The notes under the pieces are model-generated. The model made no database searches, had not been told where the DNA came from, and saw only the letters and a list, made by a program, of their open reading frames with translations. Below, piece by piece: positions 37,263 to 45,540 of a stretch of 64,000 nt of DNA (position 1 is its first letter; the number at the start of each line of letters is the position of its first letter). Source of the DNA: Streptomyces sp. L-9-10 (GTDB taxonomy: Bacteria > Actinomycetota > Actinomycetes > Streptomycetales > Streptomycetaceae); the NCBI RefSeq assembly GCF_004151105.1, contig NZ_PHRF01000035.1, forward strand, positions 186,001 to 250,000. Reading direction: 5' to 3'. Made by a program: the position numbers and the translations under genes.

Positions 37263-38717
37263 TCATGTCAGCGTCTGAGCCACCGGCGCGGAATCCGGTG
37301 CGGGTTCCGGTGCCGCTTCCACTCGCTCGCCGTCCGGACTCCTCCTCGCTCCCAGGTGGTTGAAGGCCAGGTTCAGGACGATCGCCACCACGCATCCCGT
37401 GCTGATGCCCGAATCCAGCACCACCAGCAGGTCCTCGGGGAAGGCGTGGTAGAAGTCCGGCGCGGCGATCGGTATCAGCCCTATGCCCACGGCCGCCGCG
37501 ACGATCAGCGCGTTCTCGCCCTTCTCCAGCGCGGCCGTGGCCAGGGTCTGGATGCCGCTCGCGGCGACGGAGCCGAACAGGACGATCCCCGCGCCGCCGA
37601 GCACGGGCAGCGGTACGAGCGCGATCACGGACGCCAGCACGGGACAGAGCCCGAGCAGCACCAGGATCCCGCCGCCCGCCGCGACCACGAAGCGGCTGCG
37701 GACCTTGGTCATCGCGACGAGACCGATGTTCTGCGCGAAGGCGCTGCACATGAAACCGTTGAACAGCGGGCTGATGGCGCTGCCGAGAGTGTCGGCGCGC
37801 AGGCCGCCCTCGATGGTCCGCTCGTCCGCGGGGCGTCCCACTATCCTGCCCAGCGCGAGCATGTCGGCGGTGGACTCCGTCATGCAGACGAGCATCACGA
37901 CGCACATGGAGATGATGGCCGCGATCTCGAACTGCGGGGCGCCGAAGTGGAACGGCGCCGGGAAGCCGACGAGACCGGCGTCCTTGATCGCGTCGAGGCT
38001 GGTCATCCCCATCGGGATGGCGATGACCGTACCGATGACGAGACCGATGAGGATCGCGATCTGCTGGAGGAAGCCGCGCAGCAGCTTCCGCAGCACCAGC
38101 ACGACGACCAGGGTGAGGGCGGCCATCCCTATGTTCCGCGTCGAACCGTAGTCGCCGGCTCCGGCGTCGCCGCCCTGGGACCAGTTGAAGGCGACCGGCA
38201 GCAGCGAGACACCTATCAGGGTGATGACGGTGCCGGTGACGACGGGCGGGAAGAAGCGGACGAGCTTCGAGAAGTACGGGGTGAGCAGAAAACCCAGCAC
38301 ACTGGCGACGATGATCGCGCCGAAGATCACGGCGAGTCCGTCGGCGCCCCGGTCCTTGCCGATGGCGATCATCGGGGTCACACCGGCGAAGGAGACGCCG
38401 TTGACGAAGGGGAGCCGGGCACCGATCTTCCAGAAGCCAAGCGTCTGGAGCAGGGTGGCTATTCCGGCGGTGAAGAGGCTCGCGCCCATCAGGAACGCGG
38501 TCTCTTTGGTGTCGAGGCCCACCGCGGGCCCCACGATCATGGGCGGGGCCACCACACCCGCGTACATCGCGGCCACATGCTGGAGGCCGCTGGTGAACAT
38601 CCTGGCGGGCGGCAGCCTTTCGTCGACCGGATGCTTCCGGTGGGGATCGACGTCGGCTGCCCCGGCGGGCGGGGACTTCGGCGGGGACAGTGGCTCTGTT
38701 CGGGGTTCGGTCGGCAC
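37263..38717 (-). CDS. NCS2 (nucleobase:cation symporter-2) urate/xanthine permease
   Basis: This 484-residue integral membrane transporter has about 12-14 helices. It shows the NCS2 marks LQHVAAMYAGVVAPP with the conserved Gln-His pair near residue 46, and TESTADMLALGRIVG with the substrate-binding Glu region. It most resembles bacterial urate/xanthine permeases of the UacT/PucJ type, consistent with the adjacent urate-oxidation genes. It probably imports urate or xanthine with protons. The N-terminal ~35 residues are Pro-rich. It starts 231 nt after the amidohydrolase stop; I see no clear promoter or motif A/B there, so it may be read through from the urate operon. Confidence 0.9.
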   Translation of the reverse strand: MPTEPRTEPLSPPKSPPAGAADVDPHRKHPVDERLPPARMFTSGLQHVAAMYAGVVAPPMIVGPAVGLDTKETAFLMGASLFTAGIATLLQTLGFWKIGARLPFVNGVSFAGVTPMIAIGKDRGADGLAVIFGAIIVASVLGFLLTPYFSKLVRFFPPVVTGTVITLIGVSLLPVAFNWSQGGDAGAGDYGSTRNIGMAALTLVVVLVLRKLLRGFLQQIAILIGLVIGTVIAIPMGMTSLDAIKDAGLVGFPAPFHFGAPQFEIAAIISMCVVMLVCMTESTADMLALGRIVGRPADERTIEGGLRADTLGSAISPLFNGFMCSAFAQNIGLVAMTKVRSRFVVAAGGGILVLLGLCPVLASVIALVPLPVLGGAGIVLFGSVAASGIQTLATAALEKGENALIVAAAVGIGLIPIAAPDFYHAFPEDLLVVLDSGISTGCVVAIVLNLAFNHLGARRSPDGERVEAAPEPAPDSAPVAQTLT

Positions 38718-38948
38718 GGCGGTTCCTCCGGTCGGTGACGCGCCGGCGGTGGCGCGGGTATCAGGGAGGTGTTACGAGGTGGGTACACCTGTCTGCGCGT
38801 GCGGGCACAGGACACATGTCACCGTCCCGGGAGGTGAGGTACCGGCAGCTGCGGTACGACACCTCCCGGTCACGGCTGCCACGGACCCCGCTCGGGTCCA
38901 TGGCCTCCGGTCGCGGGCCGTCCCCCACGACCGGACACTCCGGCGGGA

Positions 38949-40325
38949 TCAGCCCTGTGCGGTGATCCGCGCGAGACGCCGGGCCTCGCTCCGTGTGTCA
39001 CGGGCGATGGCGTCCTCGTCCACCGTGGTCAGATGGCTGTCCTCCACCACGGTCCTGCCGTTGACGAGAGAGAGTGTGACGGGGGCGGCGGCGCCGAAGA
39101 TCAGCGCGGTCACCGGGTCCGCGATGGAGGCGTGGGCGAGGGTGTCCAGCTTCCACAGGACGAGGTCGGCCAGCTTCCCGGGCTCGATCGAGCCGATCTG
39201 GTCGGCGCGGCCGAGGACTTGAGCGCCACCGTACGTACCGAGGCGCAGCGCCTGGCGGGCGTTGAGCGCCGATTCGCCATGGGCGCTGAGGCGGTTGATG
39301 AGCAGCGCGTTGCGCAGTTCGGTGTGGAGTTCGCCCGACTCGTTGGAGGCGGTGCCGTCCACACCGAGGCCGACCGGGACGCCGGCCCTCAGCATGTCGG
39401 GGACCCGCGCGATCCCGGCGGCGAGCCGGGCGTTGGACGAGGGGCAGTGGGCGACGCCCGTGCCCGTACGGCCGAAGGCGGCGATGTCGGCGTCGTTCAT
39501 ATGGACGCAGTGGGCCATCCACACGTCGGAGCCGAGCCAGCCGGTCGACTCGAAGTAGTCGGTGGGCCCCATCCCGAACAGTTCCTTGCAGAACTGCTCC
39601 TCCTCCACCGTCTCGCTGCCGTGGGTGTGCAGTCTGACGCCTCTGCGGCGCGCCAGCTCCGCTCCCTGCTTGAGCAGTTCGGTGGTGACGGAGAACGGCG
39701 AGCACGGGGCCACCGCGATCTGGGTCATCGCGTCGAAGGAGGCGTCGTGGTGGGTGTCCACGGTCGCCTCGGTGGCGGCGAGCGCGCCGTCGAGGGACTC
39801 GACGGCGAAGTCCGGGGGCAGTCCGCCGTCCGAGACACCGCGGTCCATGGAGCCACGGGCGAGGGTGAACCGTACGCCCATCTCCGCGGCGGCCCCGATG
39901 ATCGCGCCCGACAGATCGCCCGTACCGCGCGGATAGACGTAGTGGTGGTCCATCGCGGTGGTGACACCGCCGCGGACCATCATCGCCAGGGAGCCCTGCG
40001 CGGCGGTGCGCACCATCTGCTCGTCGAGCCGCGCCCACGTCGGGTAGAGCGCGACCAGCCAGTCGAACAGGTTGTGGTCGGTGGCGAGTCCGCGGGTGAG
40101 CCACTGGTAGAAGTGGTGGTGTGTGTTGACCAGGCCGGGGGTGACCAGATGGCCGGTGCCGTCGACACGGCGGGCCACGTTCTCCAGACGGGCCGGGGCC
40201 GGGCCCGCGCCGACCGACTCGATCCGGTGGTCCGCGACGACGACATGTCCCGAGGCGTACTCGGTGTCGTGCGCGTCCACCGTCGCGATGGCGCAGTTCT
40301 CGATGACGATGCGCGAAGCCGCCAT
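38949..40325 (-). CDS. 8-oxoguanine/guanine deaminase-like amidohydrolase
   Basis: This 458-residue metal-dependent deaminase of the amidohydrolase superfamily has zinc ligands in TPGLVNTHHHFYQWL (near 70), LHTHGSETVEEE (near 235) with the catalytic Glu, WMAHCVH (near 270) and GLGVDGTASNES (near 320). Streptomycete homologues in urate operons are annotated as 8-oxoguanine deaminase, which would yield urate directly for the next enzyme; guanine deaminase is the alternative. It lies 37 nt downstream of urate oxidase in the same operon, which supports the urate-producing activity. The ATG at 40325 follows GAAGAGGAA. Confidence 0.85.
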   Translation of the reverse strand: MAASRIVIENCAIATVDAHDTEYASGHVVVADHRIESVGAGPAPARLENVARRVDGTGHLVTPGLVNTHHHFYQWLTRGLATDHNLFDWLVALYPTWARLDEQMVRTAAQGSLAMMVRGGVTTAMDHHYVYPRGTGDLSGAIIGAAAEMGVRFTLARGSMDRGVSDGGLPPDFAVESLDGALAATEATVDTHHDASFDAMTQIAVAPCSPFSVTTELLKQGAELARRRGVRLHTHGSETVEEEQFCKELFGMGPTDYFESTGWLGSDVWMAHCVHMNDADIAAFGRTGTGVAHCPSSNARLAAGIARVPDMLRAGVPVGLGVDGTASNESGELHTELRNALLINRLSAHGESALNARQALRLGTYGGAQVLGRADQIGSIEPGKLADLVLWKLDTLAHASIADPVTALIFGAAAPVTLSLVNGRTVVEDSHLTTVDEDAIARDTRSEARRLARITAQG

Positions 40326-40362
40326 GGCGGTTCCTCTTCCTGGGTTCGGGCCGGCAACGGGG

Positions 40363-41319
40363 TCAGAGGTTGGTCAGATCGACCGGGATCTGCGGCTCGG
40401 TTCCGTCCCGCAGGACAGTCGCCTCGATCAGTCCGTAGGGGCGGTCCGCCGCGAAGTAGACCTCGTTGTCGTTCTTCAGTCCGAACGGCGCCAGATCCAC
40501 CAGGAAATGGTGCTTGTTCGGCAGCGAGAACCGGATCTCGTCGATCTCGCCGCGGTTGTCGATGATCCTCGAACCCATCTGGTACAGGGTCTGCTGGAGG
40601 GAGAGCGAGTAGGTCTCGGCGAAGGCCCGGAGCATGTGCTTCCTGGCCTGCTCGTAGGACTTCTCCCAGTCCGGCGTGCGCGCGTCGTCGCTCGACCAGT
40701 TGTAACGCCACCTGGCGGACACCTCGGTCGCGAGAATACGGTCGTGCGCCTCTTTGAGCGTTGTGTACTTGTCCTTGACGTAGCCCCGGAATTCGGAGTG
40801 GGTCGAGTTCATCACGGTCAGATCCTTCAGACCCGAGATGACCTGCCAGCGCTCGCCGTCGAAGGTGATCTGGGCGAGCCGGGTCTCCTGGCCCTTGCGG
40901 ACGAAGGAGTGCTTGGCCTCGTCGGCGCCGGTGAACCCGGAGTTGGCGTCCGGCGTGTCCGACGTCCCGATGCGCTCCCAGGAGTACTCCTCGATCCGGA
41001 TACGTGCCCGCTTGATCGGTTCCTGGCTGGTGACGAAGTGCCGGGCGAGATGGATTCCGAACTGCTCGGCCGATTCGACGCCGTGTTCCTTGGCGAACGC
41101 GTAGACCGTGTTCTTGGTGGTGTCCGTCGGCAGCACATGCGCGTTGGAACCGGAGTGGTGGACGTCCTCCATCTCGCCGGAGAGCGCGACGGAGACGTTG
41201 AGGTCCTTGATGTGGTGGGTGTCGCCGTCCCGCGTGATCTTGACGACGCGGTTCTCCGCCTTGCCGTACTGGTTCTGTCCGAGCATCACAGGGCGGCTCG
41301 GGCGGGACTGATCGGTCAT
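40363..41319 (-). CDS. pucL: Urate oxidase (uricase)
   Basis: This 318-residue cofactor-free oxidase converts urate and O2 to 5-hydroxyisourate and H2O2. It contains the two tunnelling-fold repeats. Recognised segments are LGQNQYGKAENRVVKI with the active-site Lys near residue 20, LPTDTTKNTVYAFAKEHG with the catalytic Thr near residue 67, and DKYTTLKEAHDRILAT and MGSRIIDNRGEIDEIRFSLPNKHHF (quoted here as two parts: MGSRIIDNRG and PNKHHF) with the substrate-binding Gln/Asn region. Length equals that of other bacterial uricases. It starts 5 nt after the hydroxyisourate hydrolase stop, so the operon order is decarboxylase, hydrolase, oxidase, deaminase, the reverse of the pathway. No OHCU decarboxylase fusion, as in Bacillus PucL, is present. 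Confidence 0.95.
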   Translation of the reverse strand: MTDQSRPSRPVMLGQNQYGKAENRVVKITRDGDTHHIKDLNVSVALSGEMEDVHHSGSNAHVLPTDTTKNTVYAFAKEHGVESAEQFGIHLARHFVTSQEPIKRARIRIEEYSWERIGTSDTPDANSGFTGADEAKHSFVRKGQETRLAQITFDGERWQVISGLKDLTVMNSTHSEFRGYVKDKYTTLKEAHDRILATEVSARWRYNWSSDDARTPDWEKSYEQARKHMLRAFAETYSLSLQQTLYQMGSRIIDNRGEIDEIRFSLPNKHHFLVDLAPFGLKNDNEVYFAADRPYGLIEATVLRDGTEPQIPVDLTNL

Positions 41320-41324
41320 GTCTG

Positions 41325-41717
41325 CTAGCTCCCTCGGTATACGGAGTAGCCGAACGGGTTGAGCAGCAGCGGTACGTGATAGTGCTCGCCGGGAACGACG
41401 GCGAAGGCGATCGCCACTTCCGGGAAGAACACACCGCTGTCCCTTGCGCGGGGGGCGTCCTGCTGCGCCTCGGCTTCTTGCTTGCTGATGAAGTACGCCT
41501 CGGTCTCGAAGTCGAGACGTACCTGTGTGGTGCCTTCCGGCAGGGCCGGCAGGTCCTTGCAGCGCCCGTCGCCGTCGGTACGCGAACCACCGAGCGTCTC
41601 CCAGCGCGCGCCGGGGCCGCCGCGGGCCGCGAGCGAGATGGTGACGCCCTTCGCGGGGCGTCCGATGCTGGTGTCCAGGATGTGCGTGGACACCGAGGCG
41701 GTGGTGGCGGTGCTCAT
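41325..41717 (-). CDS. uraH: 5-Hydroxyisourate hydrolase (transthyretin-like)
   Basis: This 130-residue transthyretin-related protein hydrolyses 5-hydroxyisourate to OHCU. The N-terminal VSTHILDTSIGRPAKGV holds the active-site His, RTDGDGRC the conserved Arg, and the C-terminus ends YRGS, the diagnostic family terminus. The ATG at 41717 overlaps the decarboxylase stop by ATGA. It acts as a homotetramer in known members. A short insertion around residues 80-93 (EAEAQQDAPRARDSG) lengthens one loop relative to the enteric proteins. Confidence 0.95.
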   Translation of the reverse strand: MSTATTASVSTHILDTSIGRPAKGVTISLAARGGPGARWETLGGSRTDGDGRCKDLPALPEGTTQVRLDFETEAYFISKQEAEAQQDAPRARDSGVFFPEVAIAFAVVPGEHYHVPLLLNPFGYSVYRGS

Positions 41718-42229
41718 GAGTCGTCGTCCTCCGCTACGAGACGGGTCAGCCGGATCCGGTTGATCTTGCCGAGTTCGGTGCGCACGATCGCACGCTCCCG
41801 TTCCGGTGTGTGGCCCATCCGGGTCTTCAGCGCGTCGCGCAGCTGCTCACCGGTGGCGCCGGTGGCGCAGATCAGGAAGACATGTCCGAACCGCTCCTGG
41901 TAGGCCAGGTTGAGTGCGAGCATCTCGGCCTTCAGCGCTTCCGGGGCACCGGCCATCCCCCGTTGTTCACGGGCGGAGGCCGGGTCTCCCGGCTTCGGCC
42001 GGCCGATCGGCGGGTGTCCCGCCATCGCCTCGGCCAGATCCGCGCCGTCCAGCGCCACCGTCGCGGTGTCGCTGGCGGCGAGGAGAGCGTTCAGGCCGGT
42101 GTACGGGCGGCGGGCGAGGAGTTGGGTCCCCCACACCCGGCTGGCGCACACCTCGTGCAGTGCGGCCAGAGCCACGCTGTCGGGCGAGGTGTTGAACCGG
42201 GTGAGGCCCGGTTGCGGTGTCGACGTCAC
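41714..42229 (-). CDS. uraD: 2-Oxo-4-hydroxy-4-carboxy-5-ureidoimidazoline (OHCU) decarboxylase
   Basis: This all-helical enzyme of 171 residues decarboxylates OHCU to (S)-allantoin. Visible marks are the N-terminal FNTSPDSVALAALHEVCAS with the catalytic-helix region, HPPIGRPKPGDPASAREQ (conserved His and substrate loop), and LNLAYQERFGHVFLICATG with the conserved Phe/Gly-rich segment. The GTG at 42229 (MTSTPQPG) is preferred because GGAGG lies 5 nt upstream (42235-42239). In-frame ATGs at 42265 and 42286 lack such a site and run into the promoter. It is the first gene of the urate operon, and its promoter carries a motif-A palindrome. Confidence 0.92.
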   Translation of the reverse strand: MTSTPQPGLTRFNTSPDSVALAALHEVCASRVWGTQLLARRPYTGLNALLAASDTATVALDGADLAEAMAGHPPIGRPKPGDPASAREQRGMAGAPEALKAEMLALNLAYQERFGHVFLICATGATGEQLRDALKTRMGHTPERERAIVRTELGKINRIRLTRLVAEDDDS

Positions 42230-42265
42230 GGGAGCCTCCGTGGCTGTGCTGGGCGGGCTTCGCAT

Positions 42266-42294
42266 AGCTAACGCCCTCGGCAACACCGCGTCAA
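42266..42294 (-). promoter_or_regulatory. Predicted promoter of the urate operon
   Basis: On the minus strand, TTGACG (-35, 42289-42294) and TTAGCT (-10, 42266-42271) have a 17-bp spacer. The -35 is embedded in the motif-A palindrome. Confidence 0.6.
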
Positions 42295-42306
42295 CACTTT
42301 GTTGAA
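42290..42306. promoter_or_regulatory. Motif A operator at the urate operon promoter
   Basis: GTCAACACTTTGTTGAA contains perfect arms TCAACA/TGTTGA around three bases and matches the allB palindrome at 13 of 17 positions. It overlaps the -35, so bound protein would exclude RNA polymerase. A separate perfect palindrome TCGTATACGA lies at 42309-42318. Confidence 0.65.
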
Positions 42307-42336
42307 ATCTCGTATACGAAAACCCGGCGCCGGGTC

Positions 42337-42738
42337 CTACTCGCCCCCGGCCGTGCTTTCCCGCGCACTTTCGCGCGCGTTTTCCCTGTTCAGGTAGTTG
42401 TAGACGGTGAAGCGGCTGACCCCGAGGGCGCTCGCCACCGTCTCGACGCCGTGCCGTACGGAGAAGGCACCGCGCGCCTCCAGTATCCGGACGACCGACT
42501 GCTTGGACTTGCGGTCCAGCTCGGCGAGCGGCATGCCGTGCCGGCGTTCCAGCGCGGCCAGGATGTGGTCCAGGGAGTCGGACAGCTGGGGCAGCCGCAC
42601 GGCGAGCAGTTCCTCACCCTCCCAGGCGAGTACGACATCGTCGGGCTGGGCCTCGCCGGGCGCCATCAGCTCGCCGCCCATGGCGTCGACCAGCGGCTTG
42701 ACCGCCGCGACGAAGGGGTGGTCCAGCGGCTCGGCCAT
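42337..42738 (-). CDS. YheO/HTH_22-like DNA-binding regulator
   Basis: This 133-residue regulator has an N-terminal small PAS-like segment (residues ~5-60) and a C-terminal helix-turn-helix: DRKSKQSVVRILEARGAFSV followed by VETVASALGVSRFTVYNYLNR, the HTH_22 pattern. The tail ARESARESTAGGE is low-complexity. It sits immediately upstream of the urate operon on the same strand, so it is likely to regulate purine catabolism, perhaps through motif A or motif B. Its start overlaps the stop of the preceding small gene by one base. It is shorter than the ~200-residue enteric YheO/DauR proteins. Confidence 0.8.
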   Translation of the reverse strand: MAEPLDHPFVAAVKPLVDAMGGELMAPGEAQPDDVVLAWEGEELLAVRLPQLSDSLDHILAALERRHGMPLAELDRKSKQSVVRILEARGAFSVRHGVETVASALGVSRFTVYNYLNRENARESARESTAGGE

Positions 42739-43082
42739 CAGCCGTTCTCCCCGTGCCCGGCCGCGGGGCCGTGCCCGGCCACAGGGTCATCCCCGGCCAC
42801 ACGACCACTCCCGGCCACACCACCGCTCCCGATCACATGACCGCTCTCGATCACATTGACCTGGAGGGAGACCCGGGTCGCCCCGGCGGCCAGCGAACGG
42901 CGCAGCAGCGCGTCCACCGCGCCCAGCACCGCGTCCGCGCCGCCTTCCGCCGTATTGCCGAACGGGCCGACGTCCACGGCGTCCAGCTCGGCACCCTGGA
43001 CGACCTCCCGGGCCACCAGCGCGTGGGCGGGCGCCTCGTCCAGGTCGAAGGGCTCGGTCGTGAACTCCACTCTCAATCGCAC
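42738..43082 (-). CDS. Small protein resembling thiamine-binding MTH1187/YqgV family, with C-terminal hexapeptide repeats
   Basis: This protein has 114 residues. The first ~78 (MRLRVEFTTEPFDLDEAP to VSLQVNVIE) have the alternating strand-helix pattern of the small thiamine-binding/YqgV fold; I am not certain of the family. The last ~36 residues are a tandem hexapeptide of the form SG-x-V-x-G (SGHVIG, SGGVAG, SGRVAG), coded by an 18-bp DNA repeat, and are likely disordered. It is the first gene before the HTH_22 regulator (1-nt overlap) and is divergent from hyi, sharing a 124-nt intergenic region with it. Confidence 0.6.
   Translation of the reverse strand: MRLRVEFTTEPFDLDEAPAHALVAREVVQGAELDAVDVGPFGNTAEGGADAVLGAVDALLRRSLAAGATRVSLQVNVIESGHVIGSGGVAGSGRVAGDDPVAGHGPAAGHGENG
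42792..42863. repeat. 18-bp in-frame tandem repeat, four copies
   Basis: The four consecutive units begin CCCGGCCAC, CCCGGCCAC, CCCGATCAC and CTCGATCAC at 42792, 42810, 42828 and 42846. They encode the hexapeptide repeat near the C-terminus of the small protein at 42738-43082. Copy number may vary between strains. Confidence 0.85.
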
Positions 43083-43124
43083 GCGCTCAACCTACTGCGC
43101 GGGCGGCGAATTCCGGGAGCCCTC

Positions 43125-43154
43125 TTGACAGCCCCCGAGCCACCCGGGCAGTCT
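43125..43154 (+). promoter_or_regulatory. Predicted promoter of hyi-glxR
   Basis: TTGACA (43125-43130) is a perfect -35; CAGTCT (43149-43154), 18 bp later, is a fair -10. Transcription would start near 43161, inside the distal motif-B site. Confidence 0.55.
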
Positions 43155-43189
43155 TCCATCAAGCAGAAGATAACTTCCGCAATACGGAA
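43154..43189. promoter_or_regulatory. Motif B pair at the hyi promoter
   Basis: A degenerate site TTCCATCAAGCAGAA (43154-43168) and a perfect-arm site TTCCGCAATACGGAA (43175-43189; symmetry extends to CTTCCG/CGGAAG) start 21 bp apart, two helical turns. They cover the start of transcription and the leader. The gcl promoter has the mirror arrangement. Confidence 0.7.
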
Positions 43190-43206
43190 GGAGCGCCTGA
43201 CTCCTC

Positions 43207-44055
43207 ATGGCCCCTCTCCTCACGAACGGGCGCGGCACCGAGCAGCGCTTCGATGTGAACCTGTCCATCCTCTTCACCGAACTCCCGCTGCTGGAGCGCC
43301 CCGCCGCCGCGGCGGCGGCCGGCTTCGACGCGGTGGAGCTGTGGTGGCCCTGGACCGACACCCCCACCCCGCCACAGGCCGAGCTCGACGCCCTGGAGAA
43401 GGCGCTCGACGACGCGGGCACGCGGCTGGTGGGGCTGAACTTCTACGCCGGACAGCTGCCCGGCCCGGACCGCGGGGCGCTCTCGGTGCCCGGCGAGGAG
43501 TCCGACCGGTTCGTCGCCAATATCGAGGTCGCGGCCGACTTCGCGGCCGCCACCGGCTGCAAGGCCCTCAACGCGCTGTACGGCAACCGTGTCGAGGGCG
43601 TCGATCCGCGGGCGCAGGACGAGCTGGCCCTGGAGAACCTCGTACGGGCGGCCCACGCGGCCGACCGGGTCGGGGCGATCCTGCTGATCGAGGCGCTCAA
43701 CAAGCCGGAGTCCCCTCTCTACCCCCTGGTGAGCGCTCCCTCCGCGGTCGAGGTCGTGGACCGGGTCAACGCGGCCACCGGTCTCGGCAACGCCGCGTTC
43801 CTGCTCGATCTCTACCACCTGTCGATGAACGGCGAGGACCTGAACGAGGTCATCGACCGTTATGCCGAGAGGACCGGCCACGTACAGATCGCGGACAACC
43901 CGGGCCGTGGTGCGCCGGGTACCGGATCGCTGCCGCTCGGAGATCTCCTCGGCCGGCTGCGCAAGGCCGGGTACACCGGCTGGGTCGGCCTGGAGTACAA
44001 GCCGGGCGACCGGCCGAGCGCCGAGTCCTTCGACTGGCTCGCCGCGGGGGCCTGA
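43207..44055 (+). CDS. hyi: Hydroxypyruvate isomerase
   Basis: This 282-residue TIM-barrel sugar-phosphate-isomerase-like enzyme interconverts hydroxypyruvate and tartronate semialdehyde. Segments VNLSILFTELPLLERPAAA, GFDAVELWWPW (conserved Glu), LIEALNKPESPLYPL with the metal-binding Glu, FLLDLYHLSMNGEDL (Asp/His ligands), GHVQIADNPGRGAPGTG and WVGLEYKPG with the last Glu are all typical. It is the first gene of a hyi-glxR unit, 98 nt before glxR. GGAAGGAG lies 13 nt before the ATG, slightly far. The motif-B operator overlaps that Shine-Dalgarno region. Confidence 0.93.
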   Translation: MAPLLTNGRGTEQRFDVNLSILFTELPLLERPAAAAAAGFDAVELWWPWTDTPTPPQAELDALEKALDDAGTRLVGLNFYAGQLPGPDRGALSVPGEESDRFVANIEVAADFAAATGCKALNALYGNRVEGVDPRAQDELALENLVRAAHAADRVGAILLIEALNKPESPLYPLVSAPSAVEVVDRVNAATGLGNAAFLLDLYHLSMNGEDLNEVIDRYAERTGHVQIADNPGRGAPGTGSLPLGDLLGRLRKAGYTGWVGLEYKPGDRPSAESFDWLAAGA

Positions 44056-44153
44056 CCGGCCCGACAGGGCCCGGGTTCCCGACCGCCGGCCCGCCAACCG
44101 ACCGTATTCACGCGCGTGTTGCGATGTGCGCGGGTATCGAAAGAGGCACCCTG

Positions 44154-45044
44154 ATGAGTAATCTCCCCACGATCGCGTGGATCGGTCTCGGCATCATGGG
44201 CTCCCCCATGTCCGAGAACCTGATCAAGGCCGGCTACTCCGTGACCGGCTTCACGCTGGAGCGGGACAAGCTGGACCGGCTGGCCGCGGCCGGTGGTACG
44301 GCCGCGGGCTCGATCGCCGAGGCCGTACGGGACGCCGATGTGATCGTCACGATGGTGCCCGCCTCCCCGCAGGTCGAGGCCATCGCGTACGGAGAGAACG
44401 GCATCCTCGCGAACGCCCGGTCCGGCGCGCTGCTGATCGACATGTCGTCCATCACCCCGCGGACATCGGTGGACCTGGCGAAGAACGCGGCCGAGAAGGG
44501 CATCCGTGTGCTGGACGCCCCGGTCTCCGGCGGCGAGGCGGGCGCCGTCGAGGCGGTCCTCTCCATCATGGTCGGCGGTGAACGGGCCGACTTCGACGAG
44601 GCCGAGCCGCTGCTGGAGGCGCTCGGCAAGACCATCGTGCTGTGCGGGCCGCACGGCTCGGGCCAGACGGTGAAGGCCGCCAACCAGCTGATCGTGGCCG
44701 TGAACATCCAGGCGTGCGCCGAGGCCGTGGTCTTCCTGGAGAAGTCCGGCGTGGACCTCGCCGCCGCGCTGGACGTCCTCAACGGCGGGCTGGCCGGTTC
44801 GACCGTGCTGACCCGCAAGAAGGACAACTTCCTCAACCGCGACTTCAAGCCCGGATTCCGGATCGATCTGCACCACAAGGACATGGGCATCGTCACCGAC
44901 GCCGCCCGCAATGTGGGCGCCGCGCTCCCCGTGGGCGCCATGGTGGCCCAACTCGTCGCCTCCCTGCGCGCGCAGGGCGACGGCGGGCTCGACCACTCCG
45001 CGCTGCTGCGCTCGGTCGAGCGCCTCTCCGGCGCCGACGTCTGA
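44154..45044 (+). CDS. glxR: Tartronate semialdehyde reductase (2-hydroxy-3-oxopropionate reductase)
   Basis: This 296-residue beta-hydroxyacid dehydrogenase reduces tartronate semialdehyde to glycerate with NAD(P)H. The Rossmann motif IAWIGLGIMGSPMSENLIKAG starts at residue 7 (GLGIMG is the GxGxxG). The substrate loop DAPVSGGEAGA near residue 120, the catalytic Lys in GSGQTVKAANQLIVAVN near residue 170, and FRIDLHHKDMGI near residue 238 complete the family pattern. ATG 44154 with AAAGAGG upstream is clear. With gcl and hyi it forms the glyoxylate-to-glycerate route. Confidence 0.93.
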   Translation: MSNLPTIAWIGLGIMGSPMSENLIKAGYSVTGFTLERDKLDRLAAAGGTAAGSIAEAVRDADVIVTMVPASPQVEAIAYGENGILANARSGALLIDMSSITPRTSVDLAKNAAEKGIRVLDAPVSGGEAGAVEAVLSIMVGGERADFDEAEPLLEALGKTIVLCGPHGSGQTVKAANQLIVAVNIQACAEAVVFLEKSGVDLAAALDVLNGGLAGSTVLTRKKDNFLNRDFKPGFRIDLHHKDMGIVTDAARNVGAALPVGAMVAQLVASLRAQGDGGLDHSALLRSVERLSGADV

Positions 45045-45540
45045 GCCCGGCCGGTCCGGCCGCCGGGGCTCCACGGCTTTCCGGCTCCCCTTGATCTCCG
45101 GGCAGCGGTGGCGCTGACACCTGTCCTGTCGCGCCCAAGCGTCGCCGCCGCCCGGAACCCATCCCCCGGCGCCCGCGAGACGGACCGGGGGTACGGCCGG
45201 CGCGCCGAGGACGCGGTCCGCACAGCGCGCGAGGACCGACAAGCCACGCACGGGAGATGACGGGAGGTCAGCTCCCGTGCGTCGTCCCGTACCACCGGCC
45301 CCGTATGAGGGGTGGCCGGCGGTACGGGCAGCGAAAGGACCGCGGCGGCGCGCGAGCCAGTGCGGTGGTGAAGGGAACGGCGGTTCTTCCCGGCCTGAGG
45401 GAAGGGCCGCGCGTCTCCCGTCGCCGCCGCCGCGGTCCTGACCTCCCTGCCCCTCAACACCCCGCGCGCAGCGTGGAGTACGGACGATTCCCGTGCTCCA
45501 CGCTCTTTCGCGTGCCCGGTGCCGGGCGGACACTGGGGCT
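45045..45540. other. Gap after glxR without a convincing gene
   Basis: These 496 nt contain a hairpin with 11-bp arms (ACGCACGGGAG 45246-45256 / CTCCCGTGCGT 45272-45282) that could end the hyi-glxR transcript, although it lacks a T-run and lies ~200 nt past the stop. I see no gene, RNA or promoter that I can support. Confidence 0.5.

Noticed and set aside
42309..42318. Perfect palindrome TCGTATACGA as a third regulon motif
   Set aside because: It is not found again at the other purine promoters; a 10-bp palindrome can arise by chance.
45246..45282. Hairpin as a riboswitch or RNA gene after glxR
   Set aside because: Only one stem is visible, with no conserved RNA features; a terminator or chance structure is simpler.
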